Shown piece after piece: positions 9,125-23,576 of a stretch of DNA of 64,000 nt. The notes under the pieces are model-generated. The model had not been told where the DNA came from. It worked only from the letters and a program-made list of their open reading frames with translations, and searched no databases. The stretch's first letter is position 1. Each line of letters opens with the position of its first letter. Origin of the DNA: Ilex aquifolium (lineage: Eukaryota > Streptophyta > Magnoliopsida > Aquifoliales > Aquifoliaceae); NCBI GenBank assembly GCA_951799425.1, contig OX637399.1, positions 36,057,701-36,121,700 on the forward strand. Reading direction: 5' to 3'. The translations under genes were made by a program, and so were the position numbers.

Positions 9125-12100
9125 AAAGTTATGTCAGAAATACTGAAGATTGGGAAATTACTTTTTTTTTGCCTTGTGGAGGGGAATGGCCAACTTTACC
9201 AAACTTCCATCACAATTTCGAACTTGTTAGAAGATGAATCACCAATTTTGATCTCAATATATTGGTTAGGGTTTCAAGTTCTCTTTGCAATGCCGCAAGA
9301 ATTAGCTCAATCCGAGTTCGGGAGAAAAAGTAATGTCGGATATAATATTTCATTTTAAAGGAGGACTACTTATTACACAAAACTTGTGTTACAATAGAGT
9401 CCATGCTAGAGGATTTTTCATGACTTTTGATGTGAATAAAATGGTTAGGGATTGAAGAATTCTTTACAATGCCGCAAGAATCATCTTAATCAGAGACCGG
9501 AGCAAAAAGTTATGTCAGAAATACTGAAGATTGGGAAATTACTTTTTTTTGCCTTGTGGAGGGGAATGGCCAACTATACCAAACTTCCATCACAATTTCG
9601 AACTTGTTAGAAGATGAATCACCAATTTTGATCTGAATATATTTGTTAGGGTTTCAAGTTCTCTTTGCAATGCCGTAAGTATTAGCTCAATCCGAGTTCG
9701 GGAGAAAGAGTTATGTCGGATATAATATTTCATTTTAAAGGAGGACTACTTATTACACAAAACTTGCGTTACAATAGAGTCCATGCTAGAGGATTTTTCA
9801 TGACTTTTGATGTGAATAAAATGGTTAGGGATTGAAGAATTCTTTACAATGCCGCAAGAATCATCTTAATCAGAGACCGGAGCAAAAAATTATGTCAGAA
9901 ATACTGAAAATTGGGAAATTACTTTTTTTTGCCTTGTGGAGGGGAATGGCCAACTATACCAAACTTCCATCACAGTTTCGAACTTGTTAGAAGATGAATC
10001 ACCAATTTTGATCTCAATATATTGGTTAGGGTTTCAAGTTCTTTTTGCAATGCCGCAAGAATTAGCTCAATCCGAGTTCGGGAGAAAGAGTTATGTCGGA
10101 TATAATATTTCATTTTAAAGGAGGACTACTTATTACACAAAACTTGCGTTACAATAGAGTCCATGCTAGAGGATTTTTCATGACTTTTGATGTGAATAAA
10201 ATGGTTAGGGATTGAAGAATTCTTTACAATGCCGCAAGAATCATCTTAATCAGAGACCGGAGCAAAAAGTTATGTCAGAAATACTGAAGATTGGGAAATT
10301 ACTTTTTTTTGCCTTGTGGAGGGGAATGGCCAACTATACCAAACTTCCATCACAATTTCGAACTTGTTAGAAGATGAATCACCAATTTTGATCTGAATAT
10401 ATTTGTTAGGGTTTCAAGTTCTCTTTGCAATGCCGTAAGTATTAGCTCAATCCGAGTTCGGGAGAAAGAGTTATGTCGGATATAATATTTCATTTTAAAG
10501 GAGGACTACTTATTACACAAAACTTGCGTTACAATAGAGTCCATGCTAGAGGATTTTTCATGAGTTTTGATGTGAATAAAATGGTTAGGGATTGAAGAAT
10601 TCTTTACAATGCCACAAGAATCATCTTAATCAGAGACCGGAGCAAAAAGTTATGTCAGAAATACTGAAGATTGGGAAATTACTTTTTTTTGCGTTGTGGA
10701 GGGGAATGGCCAACTATACCAAACTTCCATCACAATTTCGAACTTGTTAGAAGATGAATCACCAATTTTGATCTCAATATATTTGTTAGGGTTTCAAGTT
10801 CTCTTTGCAATGCCGCAAGAATTAGCTCAATCCGAGTTCGGGAGAAAAAGTTATGTCGGATATAATATTTCATTTTAAAGGAGGACTACTTATTACACAA
10901 AACTTGCGTTACAATAGAGCCCATGCTAGAGGTTTTTTCATGACTTTTGATGTGAATAAAATGGTTATGGATTGAAGAATTCTTTACAATGCCGCAAGAA
11001 TCATCTTAATCAGAGACCGGAGCAAAAAGTTATGTCAGAAATACTAAAGATTGGGAAATTACTTTTTTTTGCCTTGTGGAGGGGAATGGCCAACTATACC
11101 AAACTTCCATCACAATTTCGAAATTGTTAGAAGATGAATCACCAATTTTGATATCAAAATATTGGTTAGGATTTCAAGTTCTCTTTGCAATGCCGCAAGA
11201 ATTAGCTCAATCCGAGTTCGGGAGAAAGAGTTATGTCGGATATAATATTTCATTTTAAAGGAGGACTACTTATTACACAAAACTTGCATTACAATAGAGC
11301 CCATGCTAGAGGATTTTTCATGACTTTTGATGTGAATAAAATGGTTAGGGATTGAAGAATTCTTTACAATGCCGCAAGAATCATCTTAATCAGAGACCGG
11401 AGCAAAAAGTTATGTCAGAAATACTGAAGATTGGGAAATTACTTTTTTTTGCCTTGTGGAGGGGAATGGCCAACTATACCAAACTTCCATCACAGTTTCG
11501 AACTTGTTAGAAGATGAATCACCAATTTTGATCTGAATATATTGGTTAGGGTTTCAAGTTCTCTTTGCAATGCCGCAAGAATTAGCTCAATCCGAGTTCG
11601 GGAGAAAGAGTTATGTCGGATATAATATTTCATTTTAAAGGAGGACTACTTATTACACAAAACTTGCGTTACAATAGAGTCCATGCTAGAGGATTTTTCA
11701 TGACTTTTGTTGTGAATAAAATGGTTAGGGATTGAAGAATTCTTTACAATGCCGCAAGAATCATCTTAATCAGAGACCGGAGCAAAAAGTTATGTCAGAA
11801 ATACTGAAGATTGGGAAATTACTTTTTTTTTGCCTTGTGGAGGGGAATGGCCAACTATACCAAACTTCCATCACAGTTTCGAACTTGTTAGAAGATGAAT
11901 CACCAATTTTGATCTCAATATATTGGTTGGGGTTTCAAGTTCTCTTTGCAATGCCGCAAGAATTAGCTCAATCCGAGTTCGGGAGAAAAAGTTATGTCGG
12001 ATATAATATTTCATTTTAAAGGAGCACTACTTATTACACAAAACTTGTGTTACAATAGAGCCCATGCTAGAGGTTTTTTCATGACTTTTGATGTGAATAA

Positions 12101-13687
12101 AATGGTTAGGAATTGAAGAATTCTTTACAATGCCGCAAGAATCATTTTAATCAGAGACCGGAGCAAAAAGTTATGTCAGAAATATTGAAGATTGGGAAAT
12201 TACTTTTTTTTGCCTTGTGGAGGGGAATGGCCAACTATACCAAACTTCCATCACAATTTCGAAATTGTTAGAAGATGAATCACCAATTTTGATCTCAAAA
12301 TATTGGTTAGGATTTCAAGTTCTCTTTTCAATGCCGCAAGAATTAGCTCAATCCGAGTTCGGGAGAAAGAGTTATGTCGGATATAATATTTCATTTTAAA
12401 GGAGGACTACTTATTACACAAAACTTGCATTACAATAGAGCCCATGCTAGAGGATTTTTCACGACTTTTGATGTGAATAAAATGGTTAGGGATTGAAGAA
12501 TTCTTTACAATGCCGCAAGAATCATCTTAATCAGAGACCGGAGCAAAAAGTTATGTCAGAAATACTGAAGATTGGGAAATTACTTTTTTTTGCCTTGTGG
12601 AGGGGAATGGCCAACTATACCAAACTTCCATCACAGTTTCGAACTTGTTAGAAGATGAATCACCAATTTTGATCTCAATATATTGGTTAGGGTTTCAAGT
12701 TCTCTTTGCAATGCCGCAAGAATTAGCTCAATCCGAGTTCGGGAGAAAGAGTTATGTCGGATATAATATTTCATTTTAAAGGAGGACTACTTATTACACA
12801 AAACATGCGTTACAATAGAGTCCATGCTAGAGGATTTTTCATGACTTTTGATGTGAATAAAATGGTTAGGGATTGAAGAATTCTTTACAATGCCGCAAGA
12901 ATCATCTTAATCAGAGACCGGAGCAAAAAGTTATGTCAGAAATACTGAAGATTGGGAAATTACTTTTTTTTTGCCTTGTGGAGGGGAATGGCCAACTATA
13001 CCAAACTTCCATCACAGTTTCGAACTTGTTAGAGGATGAATCACCAATTTTGATCTCAAAATATTGGTTAGGATTTCAAGTTCTCTTTGCAATGCCGCAA
13101 GAATTAGCTCAATCCGAGTTCGGGAGAAAGAGTTATGTCAGATATAATATTTCATTTTAAAGGAGGACTACTTATTACACAAAACTTGCATTACAATAGA
13201 GCCCATGCTAGAGGATTTTTCATGACTTTTGATGTGAATGAAATGGTTAGGGATTGAAGAATTCTTTACAATGCCGCAAGAATCATCTTAATCAGAGACC
13301 GGAGCAAAAAGTTATGTCAGAAATACTGAAGATTGGGAAATTACTTTTTTTTGCCTTGTGGAGGGGAATGGCCAACTATACCAAACTTCCATCACAGTTT
13401 CGAACTTGTTAGAAGATGAATCACCAATTTTGATCTCAATATATTGGTTAGGGTTTCAAGTTCTCTTTGCAATGCCGCAAGAATTAGCTCAATCCGAGTT
13501 CGGGAGAAAGAGTTATGTCGGATATAATATTTCATTTTAAAGGAGGACTACTTATTACACAAAACTTGCGTTACAATAGAGTCCATGCTAGAGGATTTTT
13601 CATGACTTTTGATGTGAATAAAATGGTTAGGGATTGAAGAATTCTTTACAATGCCGCAAGAATCATCTTAATCAGAGACCGGAGCAA
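9125..13687 (+). repeat. Mixed stretch of 12 monomers without a clear HOR
   Basis: Monomers start at 9125 (T9, E-like, with agtaatgtcgg), 9506 (G), 9886 (V, aaaaaattatg), 10266 (G, gagttttg), 10646 (atttgttagg, gcgttgtgg), 11026 (K-like with gatatcaaaa), 11406 (V with tctgaatatattgg), 11786 (V with T9, ttggggttt), 12167 (K-like, cttttcaatg), 12547 (V), 12927 (K, T9, tatgtcagat) and 13308 (V). The class mix joins the variants of the left HOR to those that dominate further right, so this looks like a transition zone. Confidence 0.85.
12547..12926 (+). repeat. Representative V-class monomer (380 bp), near consensus
   Basis: This copy carries the commonest state at most variable sites and serves as a reference. 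Landmarks in unit coordinates: gttatgtc at 4, T8 tract at 38-45, tggcca at 62, ttcgaa at 93, ttagggttt at 141-149, caatgccgcaagaat at 163-177, second gttatgtc at 205, tttaaa at 230, gcgttacaat at 261, aagaattctt at 330-339, caatgccgcaagaat again at 342-356. Counted G+C is 137 of 380 (36%). CpG dinucleotides lie at 94, 169, 188, 194, 212, 262, 348 and 373. In 381-bp units everything right of the T tract shifts by one. Confidence 0.95.
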
Positions 13688-15589
13688 AAAGTTATGTCAG
13701 AAATACTGAAGATTGGGAAATTACTTTTTTTTTGCCTTGTGGAGGGGAATGGCCAACTTTACCAAACTTCCATCACAATTTCGAACTTGTTAGAAGATGA
13801 ATCACCAATTTTGATCTCAATATATTGGTTAGGGTTTCAAGTTCTCTTTGCAATGCCGCAAGAATTAGCTCAATCCGAGTTCGGGAGAAAAAGTTATGTC
13901 GGATATAATATTTCATTTTAAAGGAGGACTACTTATTACACAAAACTTGTGTTACAATAGAGTCCATGCTAGAGAATTTTTCATGACTTTTGATGTGAAT
14001 AAAATGGTTAGGGATTGAAGAATTCTTTACAATGCCGCAAGAATCATCTTAATCAGAGACCGGAGCAAAAAGTTATGTCAGAAATACTGAAGATTGGGAA
14101 ATTACTTTTTTTTGCCTTGTGGAGGGGAATGGCCAACTATACCAAACTTCCATCACAATTTCGAACTTGTTAGAAGATGAATCACCAATTTTGATCTGAA
14201 TATATTTGTTAGGGTTTCAAGTTCTCTTTGCAATGCCGTAAGTATTAGCTCAATCCGAGTTCGGGAGAAAGAGTTATGTCGGATATAATATTTCATTTTA
14301 AAGGAGGACTACTTATTACACAAAACTTGCATTACAATAGAGCCCATGCTAGAGGATTTTTCATGACTTTTGATGTGAATAAAATGGTTAGGGATTGAAG
14401 AATTCTTTACAATGCCGCAAGAATCATCTTAATCAGAGACCGGAGCAAAAAGTTATGTCAGAAATACTGAAGATTGGGAAATTACTTTTTTTTGCCTTGT
14501 GGAGGGGAATGGCCAACTATACCAAACTTCCATCACAGTTTCGAACTTGTTAGAAGATGTATCACCAATTTTGATCTCAATATATTGGTTAGGGTTTCAA
14601 GTTCTCTTTGCAATGCCGCAAGAATTAGCTCAATCCGAGTTCGGGAGAAAGAGTTATGTCGGATATAATATTTCATTTTAAAGGAGGACTACTTATTACA
14701 CAAAACTTGCGTTACAATAGAGTCCATGCTAGAGGATTTTTCATGACTTTTGATGTGAATAAAATGGTTAGGGATTGAAGAATTCTTTACAATGCCGCAA
14801 GAATCATCTTAATCAGAGACCGGAGCAAAAAGTTATGTCAGAAATACTGAAGATTGGGAAATTACTTTTTTTTGCCTTGTGGAGGGGAATGGCCAACTAT
14901 ACCAAACTTCCATCACAGTTTCGAACTTGTTAGAAGATGAATCACCGATTTTGATCTCAATATATTGGTTAGGGTTTCAAGTTCTCTTTGCAATGCCGCA
15001 AGAATTAGCTCAATCCGAGTTCGGGAGAAAGAGTTATGTCGGATATAATATTTCATTTTAAAGGAGGACTACTTATTACACAAAACTTGCGTTACAATAG
15101 AGTCCATGCTAGAGGATTTTTCATGACTTTTGATGTGAATAAAATGGTTAGGGATTGAAGAATTCTTTACAATGCCGCAAGAATCATCTTAATCAGAGAC
15201 CGGAGCAAAAAGTTATGTCAGAAATACTGAAGATTGGGAAATTACTTTTTTTTTGCCTTGTGGAGGGGAATGGCCAACTATACCAAACTTCCATCACAGT
15301 TTCGAACTTGTTAGAAGATGAATCACCAATTTTGATCTCAAAATATTGGTTAGGATTTCAAGTTCTCTTTGCAATGCCGCAAGAATTAGCTCAATCCGAG
15401 TTCGGGAGAAAGAGTTATGTCAGATATAATATTTCATTTTAAAGGAGGACTACTTATTACACAAAACTTGCATTACAATAGAGCCCATGCTAGAGGATTT
15501 TTCATGACTTTTGATGTGAATAAAATGGTTAGGGATTGAAGAATTCTTTACAATGCCGCAAGAATCATCTTAATCAGAGACCGGAGCAA
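13688..15589 (+). repeat. HOR copy a: F-G-D-V-K (1,902 bp)
   Basis: Monomers start at 13688 (F), 14069 (G), 14449 (D), 14829 (V) and 15209 (K). The V unit carries the private variant accgat at 14947, repeated at 16849, exactly 1,902 bp on. The K unit has tatgtcagat. Confidence 0.92.
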
Positions 15590-17871
15590 AAAGTTATGTC
15601 AGAAATACTGAAGATTGGGAAATTACTTTTTTTTTGCCTTGTGGAGGGGAATGGCCAACTTTACCAAACTTCCATCACAATTTCGAACTTGTTAGAAGAT
15701 GAATCACCAATTTTGATCTCAATATATTGGTTAGGGTTTCAAGTTCTCTTTGCAATGCCGCAAGAATTAGCTCAATCCGAGTTCGGGAGAAAAAGTTATG
15801 TCGGATATAATATTTCATTTTAAAGGAGGACTACTTATTACACAAAACTTGTGTTACAATAGAGTCCATGCTAGAGAATTTTTCATGACTTTTGATGTGA
15901 ATAAAATGGTTAGGGATTGAAGAATTCTTTACAATGCCGCAAGAATCATCTTAATCAGAGACCGGAGCAAAAAGTTATGTCAGAAATACTGAAGATTGGG
16001 AAATTACGTTTTTTTGCCTTGTGGAGGGGAATGGCCAACTATACCAAACTTCCATCACAATTTCGAACTTGTTAGAAGATGAATCACCAATTTTGATCTG
16101 AATATATTTGTTAGGGTTTCAAGTTCTCTTTGCAATGCCGTAAGTATTAGCTCAATCCGAGTTCGGGAGAAAGAGTTATGTCGGATATAATATTTCATTT
16201 TAAAGGAGGACTACTTATTACACAAAACTTGCATTACAATAGAGCCCATGCTAGAGGATTTTTCATGACTTTTGATGTGAATAAAATGGTTAGGGATTGA
16301 AGAATTCTTTACAATGCCGCAAGAATCATCTTAATCAGAGACCGGAGCAAAAAGTTATGTCAGAAATACTGAAGATTGGGAAATTACTTTTTTTTGCCTT
16401 GTGGAGGGGAATGGCCAACTATACCAAACTTCCATCACAGTTTCGAACTTGTTAGAAGATGTATCACCAATTTTGATCTCAATATATTGGTTAGGGTTTC
16501 AAGTTCTCTTTGCAATGCCGCAAGAATTAGCTCAATCCGAGTTCGGGAGAAAGAGTTATGTCGGATATAATATTTCATTTTAAAGGAGGACTACTTATTA
16601 CACAAAACTTGCGTTACAATAGAGTCCATGCTAGAGGATTTTTCATGACTTTTGATGTGAATAAAATGGTTAGGGATTGAAGAATTCTTTACAATGCCGC
16701 AAGAATCATCTTAATCAGAGACCGGAGCAAAAAGTTATGTCAGAAATACTGAAGATTGGGAAATTACTTTTTTTTGCCTTGTGGAGGGGAATGGCCAACT
16801 ATACCAAACTTCCATCACAGTTTCGAACTTGTTAGAAGATGAATCACCGATTTTGATCTCAATATATTGGTTAGGGTTTCAAGTTCTCTTTGCAATGCCG
16901 CAAGAATTAGCTCAATCCGAGTTCGGGAGAAAGAGTTATGTCGGATATAATATTTCATTTTAAAGGAGGACTACTTATTACACAAAACTTGCGTTACAAT
17001 AGAGTCCATGCTAGAGGATTTTTCATGACTTTTGATGTGAATAAAATGGTTAGGGATTGAAGAATTCTTTACAATGCCGCAAGAATCATCTTAATCAGAG
17101 ACCGGAGCAAAAAGTTATGTCAGAAATACTGAAGATTGGGAAATTACTTTTTTTTTGCCTTGTGGAGGGGAATGGCCAACTATACCAAACTTCCATCACA
17201 GTTTCGAACTTGTTAGAAGATGAATCACCAATTTTGATCTCAAAATATTGGTTAGGATTTCAAGTTCTCTTTGCAATGCCGCAAGAATTAGCTCAATCCG
17301 AGTTCGGGAGAAAGAGTTATGTCAGATATAATATTTCATTTTAAAGGAGGACTACTTATTACACAAAACTTGCATTACAATAGAGCCCATGCTAGAGGAT
17401 TTTTCATGACTTTTGATGTGAATAAAATGGTTAGGGATTGAAGAATTCTTTACAATGCCGCAAGAATCATCTTAATCAGAGACCGGAGCAAAAAGTTATG
17501 TCAGAAATACTGAAGATTGGGAAATTACTTTTTTTTGCCTTGTGGAGGGGAATGGCCAACTATACCAAACTTCCATCACAGTTTCGAACTTGTTAGAAGA
17601 TGAATCACCAATTTTGATCTCAATATATTGGTTAGGGTTTCAAGTTCTCTTTGCAATGCCGCAAGAATTAGCTCAATCCGAGTTCGGGAGAAAGAGTTAT
17701 GTCGGATATAATATTTCATTTTAAAGGAGGACTACTTATTACACAAAACTTGCGTTACAATAGAGTCCATGCTAGAGGATTTTTCATGACTTTTGATGTG
17801 AATAAAATGGTTAGGGATTGAAGAATTCTTTACAATGCCGCAAGAATCATCTTAATCAGAGACCGGAGCAA
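15590..17871 (+). repeat. HOR copy b: F-G-D-V-K-V (2,282 bp), full form
   Basis: Monomers start at 15590, 15971, 16351, 16731, 17111 and 17492. This is the complete six-unit order from which the shorter copies can be read by loss of units. The G unit has one private change in its T tract (attacgttttttt near 16006). Confidence 0.92.
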
Positions 17872-19392
17872 AAAGTTATGTCAGAAATACTGAAGATTGG
17901 GAAATTACTTTTTTTTTGCCTTGTGGAGGGGAATGGCCAACTTTACCAAACTTCCATCACAATTTCGAACTTGTTAGAAGATGAATCACCAATTTTGATC
18001 TCAATATATTGGTTAGGGTTTCAAGTTCTCTTTGCAATGCCGCAAGAATTAGCTCAATCCGAGTTCGGGAGAAAAAGTTATGTCGGATATAATATTTCAT
18101 TTTAAAGGAGGACTACTTATTACACAAAACTTGTGTTACAATAGAGTCCATGCTAGAGAATTTTTCATGACTTTTGATGTGAATAAAATGGTTAGGGATT
18201 GAAGAATTCTTTACAATGCCGCAAGAATCATCTTAATCAGAGACCGGAGCAAAAAGTTATGTCAGAAATACTGAAGATTGGGAAATTACTTTTTTTTGCC
18301 TTGTGGAGGGGAATGGCCAACTATACCAAACTTCCATCACAATTTCGAACTTGTTAGAAGATGAATCACCAATTTTGATCTGAATATATTTGTTAGGGTT
18401 TCAAGTTCTCTTTGCAATGCCGTAAGTATTAGCTCAATCCGAGTTCGGGAGAAAGAGTTATGTCGGATATAATATTTCATTTTAAAGGAGGACTACTTAT
18501 TACACAAAACTTGCATTACAATAGAGCCCATGCTAGAGGATTTTTCATGACTTTTGATGTGAATAAAATGGTTAGGGATTGAAGAATTCTTTACAATGCC
18601 GCAAGAATCATCTTAATCAGAGACCGGAGCAAAAAGTTATGTCAGAAATACTGAAGATTGGGAAATTACTTTTTTTTGCCTTGTGGAGGGGAATGGCCAA
18701 CTATACCAAACTTCCATCACAGTTTCGAACTTGTTAGAAGATGTATCACCAATTTTGATCTCAATATATTGGTTAGGGTTTCAAGTTCTCTTTGCAATGC
18801 CGCAAGAATTAGCTCAATCCGAGTTCGGGAGAAAGAGTTATGTCGGATATAATATTTCATTTTAAAGGAGGACTACTTATTACACAAAACTTGCGTTACA
18901 ATAGAGTCCATGCTAGAGGATTTTTCATGACTTTTGATGTGAATAAAATGGTTAGGGATTGAAGAATTCTTTACAATGCCGCAAGAATCATCTTAATCAG
19001 AGACCGGAGCAAAAAGTTATGTCAGAAATACTGAAGATTGGGAAATTACTTTTTTTTGCCTTGTGGAGGGGAATGGCCAACTATACCAAACTTCCATCAC
19101 AGTTTCGAACTTGTTAGAAGATGAATCACCAATTTTGATCTCAATATATTGGTTAGGGTTTCAAGTTCTCTTTGCAATGCCGCAAGAATTAGCTCAATCC
19201 GAGTTCGGGAGAAAGAGTTATGTCGGATATAATATTTCATTTTAAAGGAGGACTACTTATTACACAAAACTTGCGTTACAATAGAGTCCATGCTAGAGGA
19301 TTTTTCATGACTTTTGATGTGAATAAAATGGTTAGGGATTGAAGAATTCTTTACAATGCCGCAAGAATCATCTTAATCAGAGACCGGAGCAA
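17872..19392 (+). repeat. HOR copy c: F-G-D-V (1,521 bp), two units shorter
   Basis: Monomers start at 17872, 18253, 18633 and 19013. The K and second V units are absent. The remaining V has accaat, not the accgat of copies a and b. Confidence 0.92.
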
Positions 19393-21674
19393 AAAGTTAT
19401 GTCAGAAATACTGAAGATTGGGAAATTACTTTTTTTTTGCCTTGTGGAGGGGAATGGCCAACTTTACCAAACTTCCATCACAATTTCGAACTTGTTAGAA
19501 GATGAATCACCAATTTTGATCTCAATATATTGGTTAGGGTTTCAAGTTCTCTTTGCAATGCCGCAAGAATTAGCTCAATCCGAGTTCGGGAGAAAAAGTT
19601 ATGTCGGATATAATATTTCATTTTAAAGGAGGACTACTTATTACACAAAACTTGTGTTACAATAGAGTCCATGCTAGAGAATTTTTCATGACTTTTGATG
19701 TGAATAAAATGGTTAGGGATTGAAGAATTCTTTACAATGCCGCAAGAATCATCTTAATCAGAGACCGGAGCAAAAAGTTATGTCAGAAATACTGAAGATT
19801 GGGAAATTACTTTTTTTTGCCTTGTGGAGGGGAATGGCCAACTATACCAAACTTCCATCACAATTTCGAACTTGTTAGAAGATGAATCACCAATTTTGAT
19901 CTGAATATATTTGTTAGGGTTTCAAGTTCTCTTTGCAATGCCGTAAGTATTAGCTCAATCCGAGTTCGGGAGAAAGAGTTATGTCGGATATAATATTTCA
20001 TTTTAAAGGAGGACTACTTATTACACAAAACTTGCATTACAATAGAGCCCATGCTAGAGGATTTTTCATGACTTTTGATGTGAATAAAATGGTTAGGGAT
20101 TGAAGAATTCTTTACAATGCCGCAAGAATCATCTTAATCAGAGACCGGAGCAAAAAGTTATGTCAGAAATACTGAAGATTGGGAAATTACTTTTTTTTGC
20201 CTTGTGGAGGGGAATGGCCAACTATACCAAACTTCCATCACAGTTTCGAACTTGTTAGAAGATGTATCACCAATTTTGATCTCAATATATTGGTTAGGGT
20301 TTCAAGTTCTCTTTGCAATGCCGCAAGAATTAGCTCAATCCGAGTTCGGGAGAAAGAGTTATGTCGGATATAATATTTCATTTTAAAGGAGGACTACTTA
20401 TTACACAAAACTTGCGTTACAATAGAGTCCATGCTAGAGGATTTTTCATGACTTTTGATGTGAATAAAATGGTTAGGGATTGAAGAATTCTTTACAATGC
20501 CGCAAGAATCATCTTAATCAGAGACCGGAGCAAAAAGTTATGTCAGAAATACTGAAGATTGGGAAATTACTTTTTTTTGCCTTGTGGAGGGGAATGGCCA
20601 ACTATACCAAACTTCCATCACAGTTTCGAACTTGTTAGAAGATGAATCACCAATTTTGATCTCAATATATTGGTTAGGGTTTCAAGTTCTCTTTGCAATG
20701 CCGCAAGAATTAGCTCAATCCGAGTTCGGGAGAAAGAGTTATGTCGGATATAATATTTCATTTTAAAGGAGGACTACTTATTACACAAAACTTGCGTTAC
20801 AATAGAGTCCATGCTAGAGGATTTTTCATGACTTTTGATGTGAATAAAATGGTTAGGGATTGAAGAATTCTTTACAATGCCGCAAGAATCATCTTAATCA
20901 GAGACCGGAGCAAAAAGTTATGTCAGAAATACTGAAGATTGGGAAATTACTTTTTTTTTGCCTTGTGGAGGGGAATGGCCAACTATACCAAACTTCCATC
21001 ACAGTTTCGAACTTGTTAGAGGATGAATCACCAATTTTGATCTCAAAATATTGGTTAGGATTTCAAGTTCTCTTTGCAATGCCGCAAGAATTAGCTCAAT
21101 CCGAGTTCGGGAGAAAGAGTTATGTCGGATATAATATTTCATTTTAAAGGAGGACTACTTATTACACAAAACTTGCATTACAATAGAGCCCATGCTAGAG
21201 GATTTTTCATGACTTTTGATGTGAATAAAATGGTTAGGGATTGAAGAATTCTTTACAATACCGCAAGAATCATCTTAATCAGAGACCGGAGCAAAAAGTT
21301 ATGTCAGAAATACTGAAGATTGGGAAATTACTTTTTTTTGCCTTGTGGAGGGGAATGGCCAACTATACCAAACTTCCATCACAGTTTCGAACTTGTTAGA
21401 AGATGAATCACCAATTTTGATCTCAAAATATTGGTTAGGGTTTCCAGTTCTCTTTGCAATGCCGCAAGAATTAGCTCAATCCGAGTTCGGGAGAAAGAGT
21501 TATGTCGGATATAATATTTCATTTTAAAAGAGGACTACTTATTACACAAAACTTGCGTTACAATAGAGTCCATGCTAGAGGATTTTTCATGACTTTTGAT
21601 GTGAATAAAATGGTTAGGGATTGAAGAATTCTTTACAATGCCGCAAGAATCATCTTAATCAGAGACCGGAGCAA
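19393..21674 (+). repeat. HOR copy d: F-G-D-V-K-V (2,282 bp)
   Basis: Monomers start at 19393, 19774, 20154, 20534, 20914 and 21295. The last V unit is unusual: it has tctcaaaatattgg but keeps ttagggtttcc. It shares acaataccgc and tttccagttc with copy e at +1902. Confidence 0.92.
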
Positions 21675-23576
21675 AAAGTTATGTCAGAAATACTGAAGAT
21701 TGGGAAATTACTTTTTTTTTGCCTTGTGGAGGGGAATGTCCAACTTTACCAAACTTCCATCACAATTTCGAACTTGTTAGAAGATGAATCACCAATTTTG
21801 ATCTCAATATATTGGTTAGGGTTTCAAGTTCTCTTTGCAATGCCGCAAGAATTAGCTCAATCCGAGTTCGGGAGAAAAAGTTATGTCGGATATAATATTT
21901 CATTTTAAAGGAGGACTACTTATTACACAAAACTTGTGTTACAATAGAGTCCATGCTAGAGAATTTTTCATGACTTTTGATGTGAATAAAATGGTTAGGG
22001 ATTGAAGAATTCTTTACAATGCCGCAAGAATCATCTTAATCAGAGACCGGAGCAAAAAGTTATGTCAGAAATACTGAAGATTGGGAAATTACTTTTTTTT
22101 GCCTTTTGGAGGGGAATGGCCAACTATACCAAACTTCCATCACAATTTCGAACATGTTAGAAGATGAATCACCAATTTTGATCTGAATATATTTGTTAGG
22201 GTTTCAAGTTCTCTTTGCAATGCCGTAAGTATTAGCTCAATCCGAGTTCGGGAGAAAGAGTTATGTCGGATATAATATTTCATTTTAAAGGAGGACTACT
22301 TATTACACAAAACTTGCATTACAATAGAGCCCATGCTAGAGGATTTTTCATGACTTTTGATGTGAATAAAATGGTTAGGGATTGAAGAATTCTTTACAAT
22401 GCCGCAAGAATCATCTTAATCAGAGACCGGAGCAAAAAGTTATGTCAGAAATACTGAAGATTGGGAAATTACTTTTTTTTGCCTTGTGGAGGGGAATGGC
22501 CAACTATACCAAACTTCCATCACAGTTTCGAACTTGTTAAAAGATGTATCACCAATTTTGATCTCAATATATTGGTTAGGGTTTCAAGTTCTCTTTGCAA
22601 TGCCGCAAGAATTAGCTCAATCCGAGTTCGGGAGAAAGAGTTATGTCGGATATAATATTTCATTTTAAAGGAGGACTACTTATTACACAAAACTTGCGTT
22701 ACAATAGAGTCCATGCTAGAGGATTTTTCATGACTTTTGATGTGAATAAAATGGTTAGGGATTGAAGAATTCTTTACAATGCCGCAAGAATCATCTTAAT
22801 CAGAGACCGGAGCAAAAAGTTATGTCAGAAATACTGAAGATTGGGAAATTACTTTTTTTTTGCCTTGTGGAGGGGAATGGCCAACTATACCAAACTTCCA
22901 TCACAGTTTCGAACTTGTTAGAGGATGAATCACCAATTTTGATCTCAAAATATTGGTTAGGATTTCAAGTTCTCTTTGCAATTCCGCAAGAATTAGCTCA
23001 ATCCGAGTTCGGGAGAAAGAGTTATGTCGGATATAATATTTCATTTTAAAGGAGGACTACTTATTACACAAAACTTGCATTACAATAGAGCCCATGCTAG
23101 AGGATTTTTCATGACTTTTGATGTGAATAAAATGGTTAGGGATTGAAGAATTCTTTACAATACCGCAAGAATCATCTTAATCAGAGACCGGAGCAAAAAG
23201 TTATGTCAGAAATACTGAAGATTGGGAAATTACTTTTTTTTGCCTTGTGGAGGGGAATGGCCAACTATACCAAACTTCCATCACAGTTTCGAACTTGTTA
23301 GAAGATGAATCACCAATTTTGATCTCAAAATATTGGTTAGGGTTTCCAGTTCTCTTTGCAATGCCGCAAGAATTAGCTCAATCCGAGTTCGGGAGAAAGA
23401 GTTATGTCGGATATAATATTTCATTTTAAAGGAGGACTACTTATTACACAAAACTTGCGTTACAATAGAGTCCATGCTAGAGGATTTTTCATGACTTTTG
23501 ATGTGAATAAAATGGTTAGGGATTGAAGAATTCTTTACAATGCCGCAAGAATCATCTTAATCAGAGACCGGAGCAA
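21675..23576 (+). repeat. HOR copy e: F-G-D-K-V (1,902 bp)
   Basis: Monomers start at 21675, 22056, 22436, 22816 and 23197. The first V is missing. F carries gaatgtcc, and G carries gccttttgg and cgaacatgtt. Both marks recur 1,902 bp on in copy f, so d, e and f share a recent 1,902-bp tandem duplication with shifted edges. D has a private gttaaaagatg. Confidence 0.92.

Noticed and set aside
14474-14668. A second overlapping 64-codon frame in each D unit
   Set aside because: It exists only because gatgtatc removes a stop in another frame. It marks D units but is not a gene.
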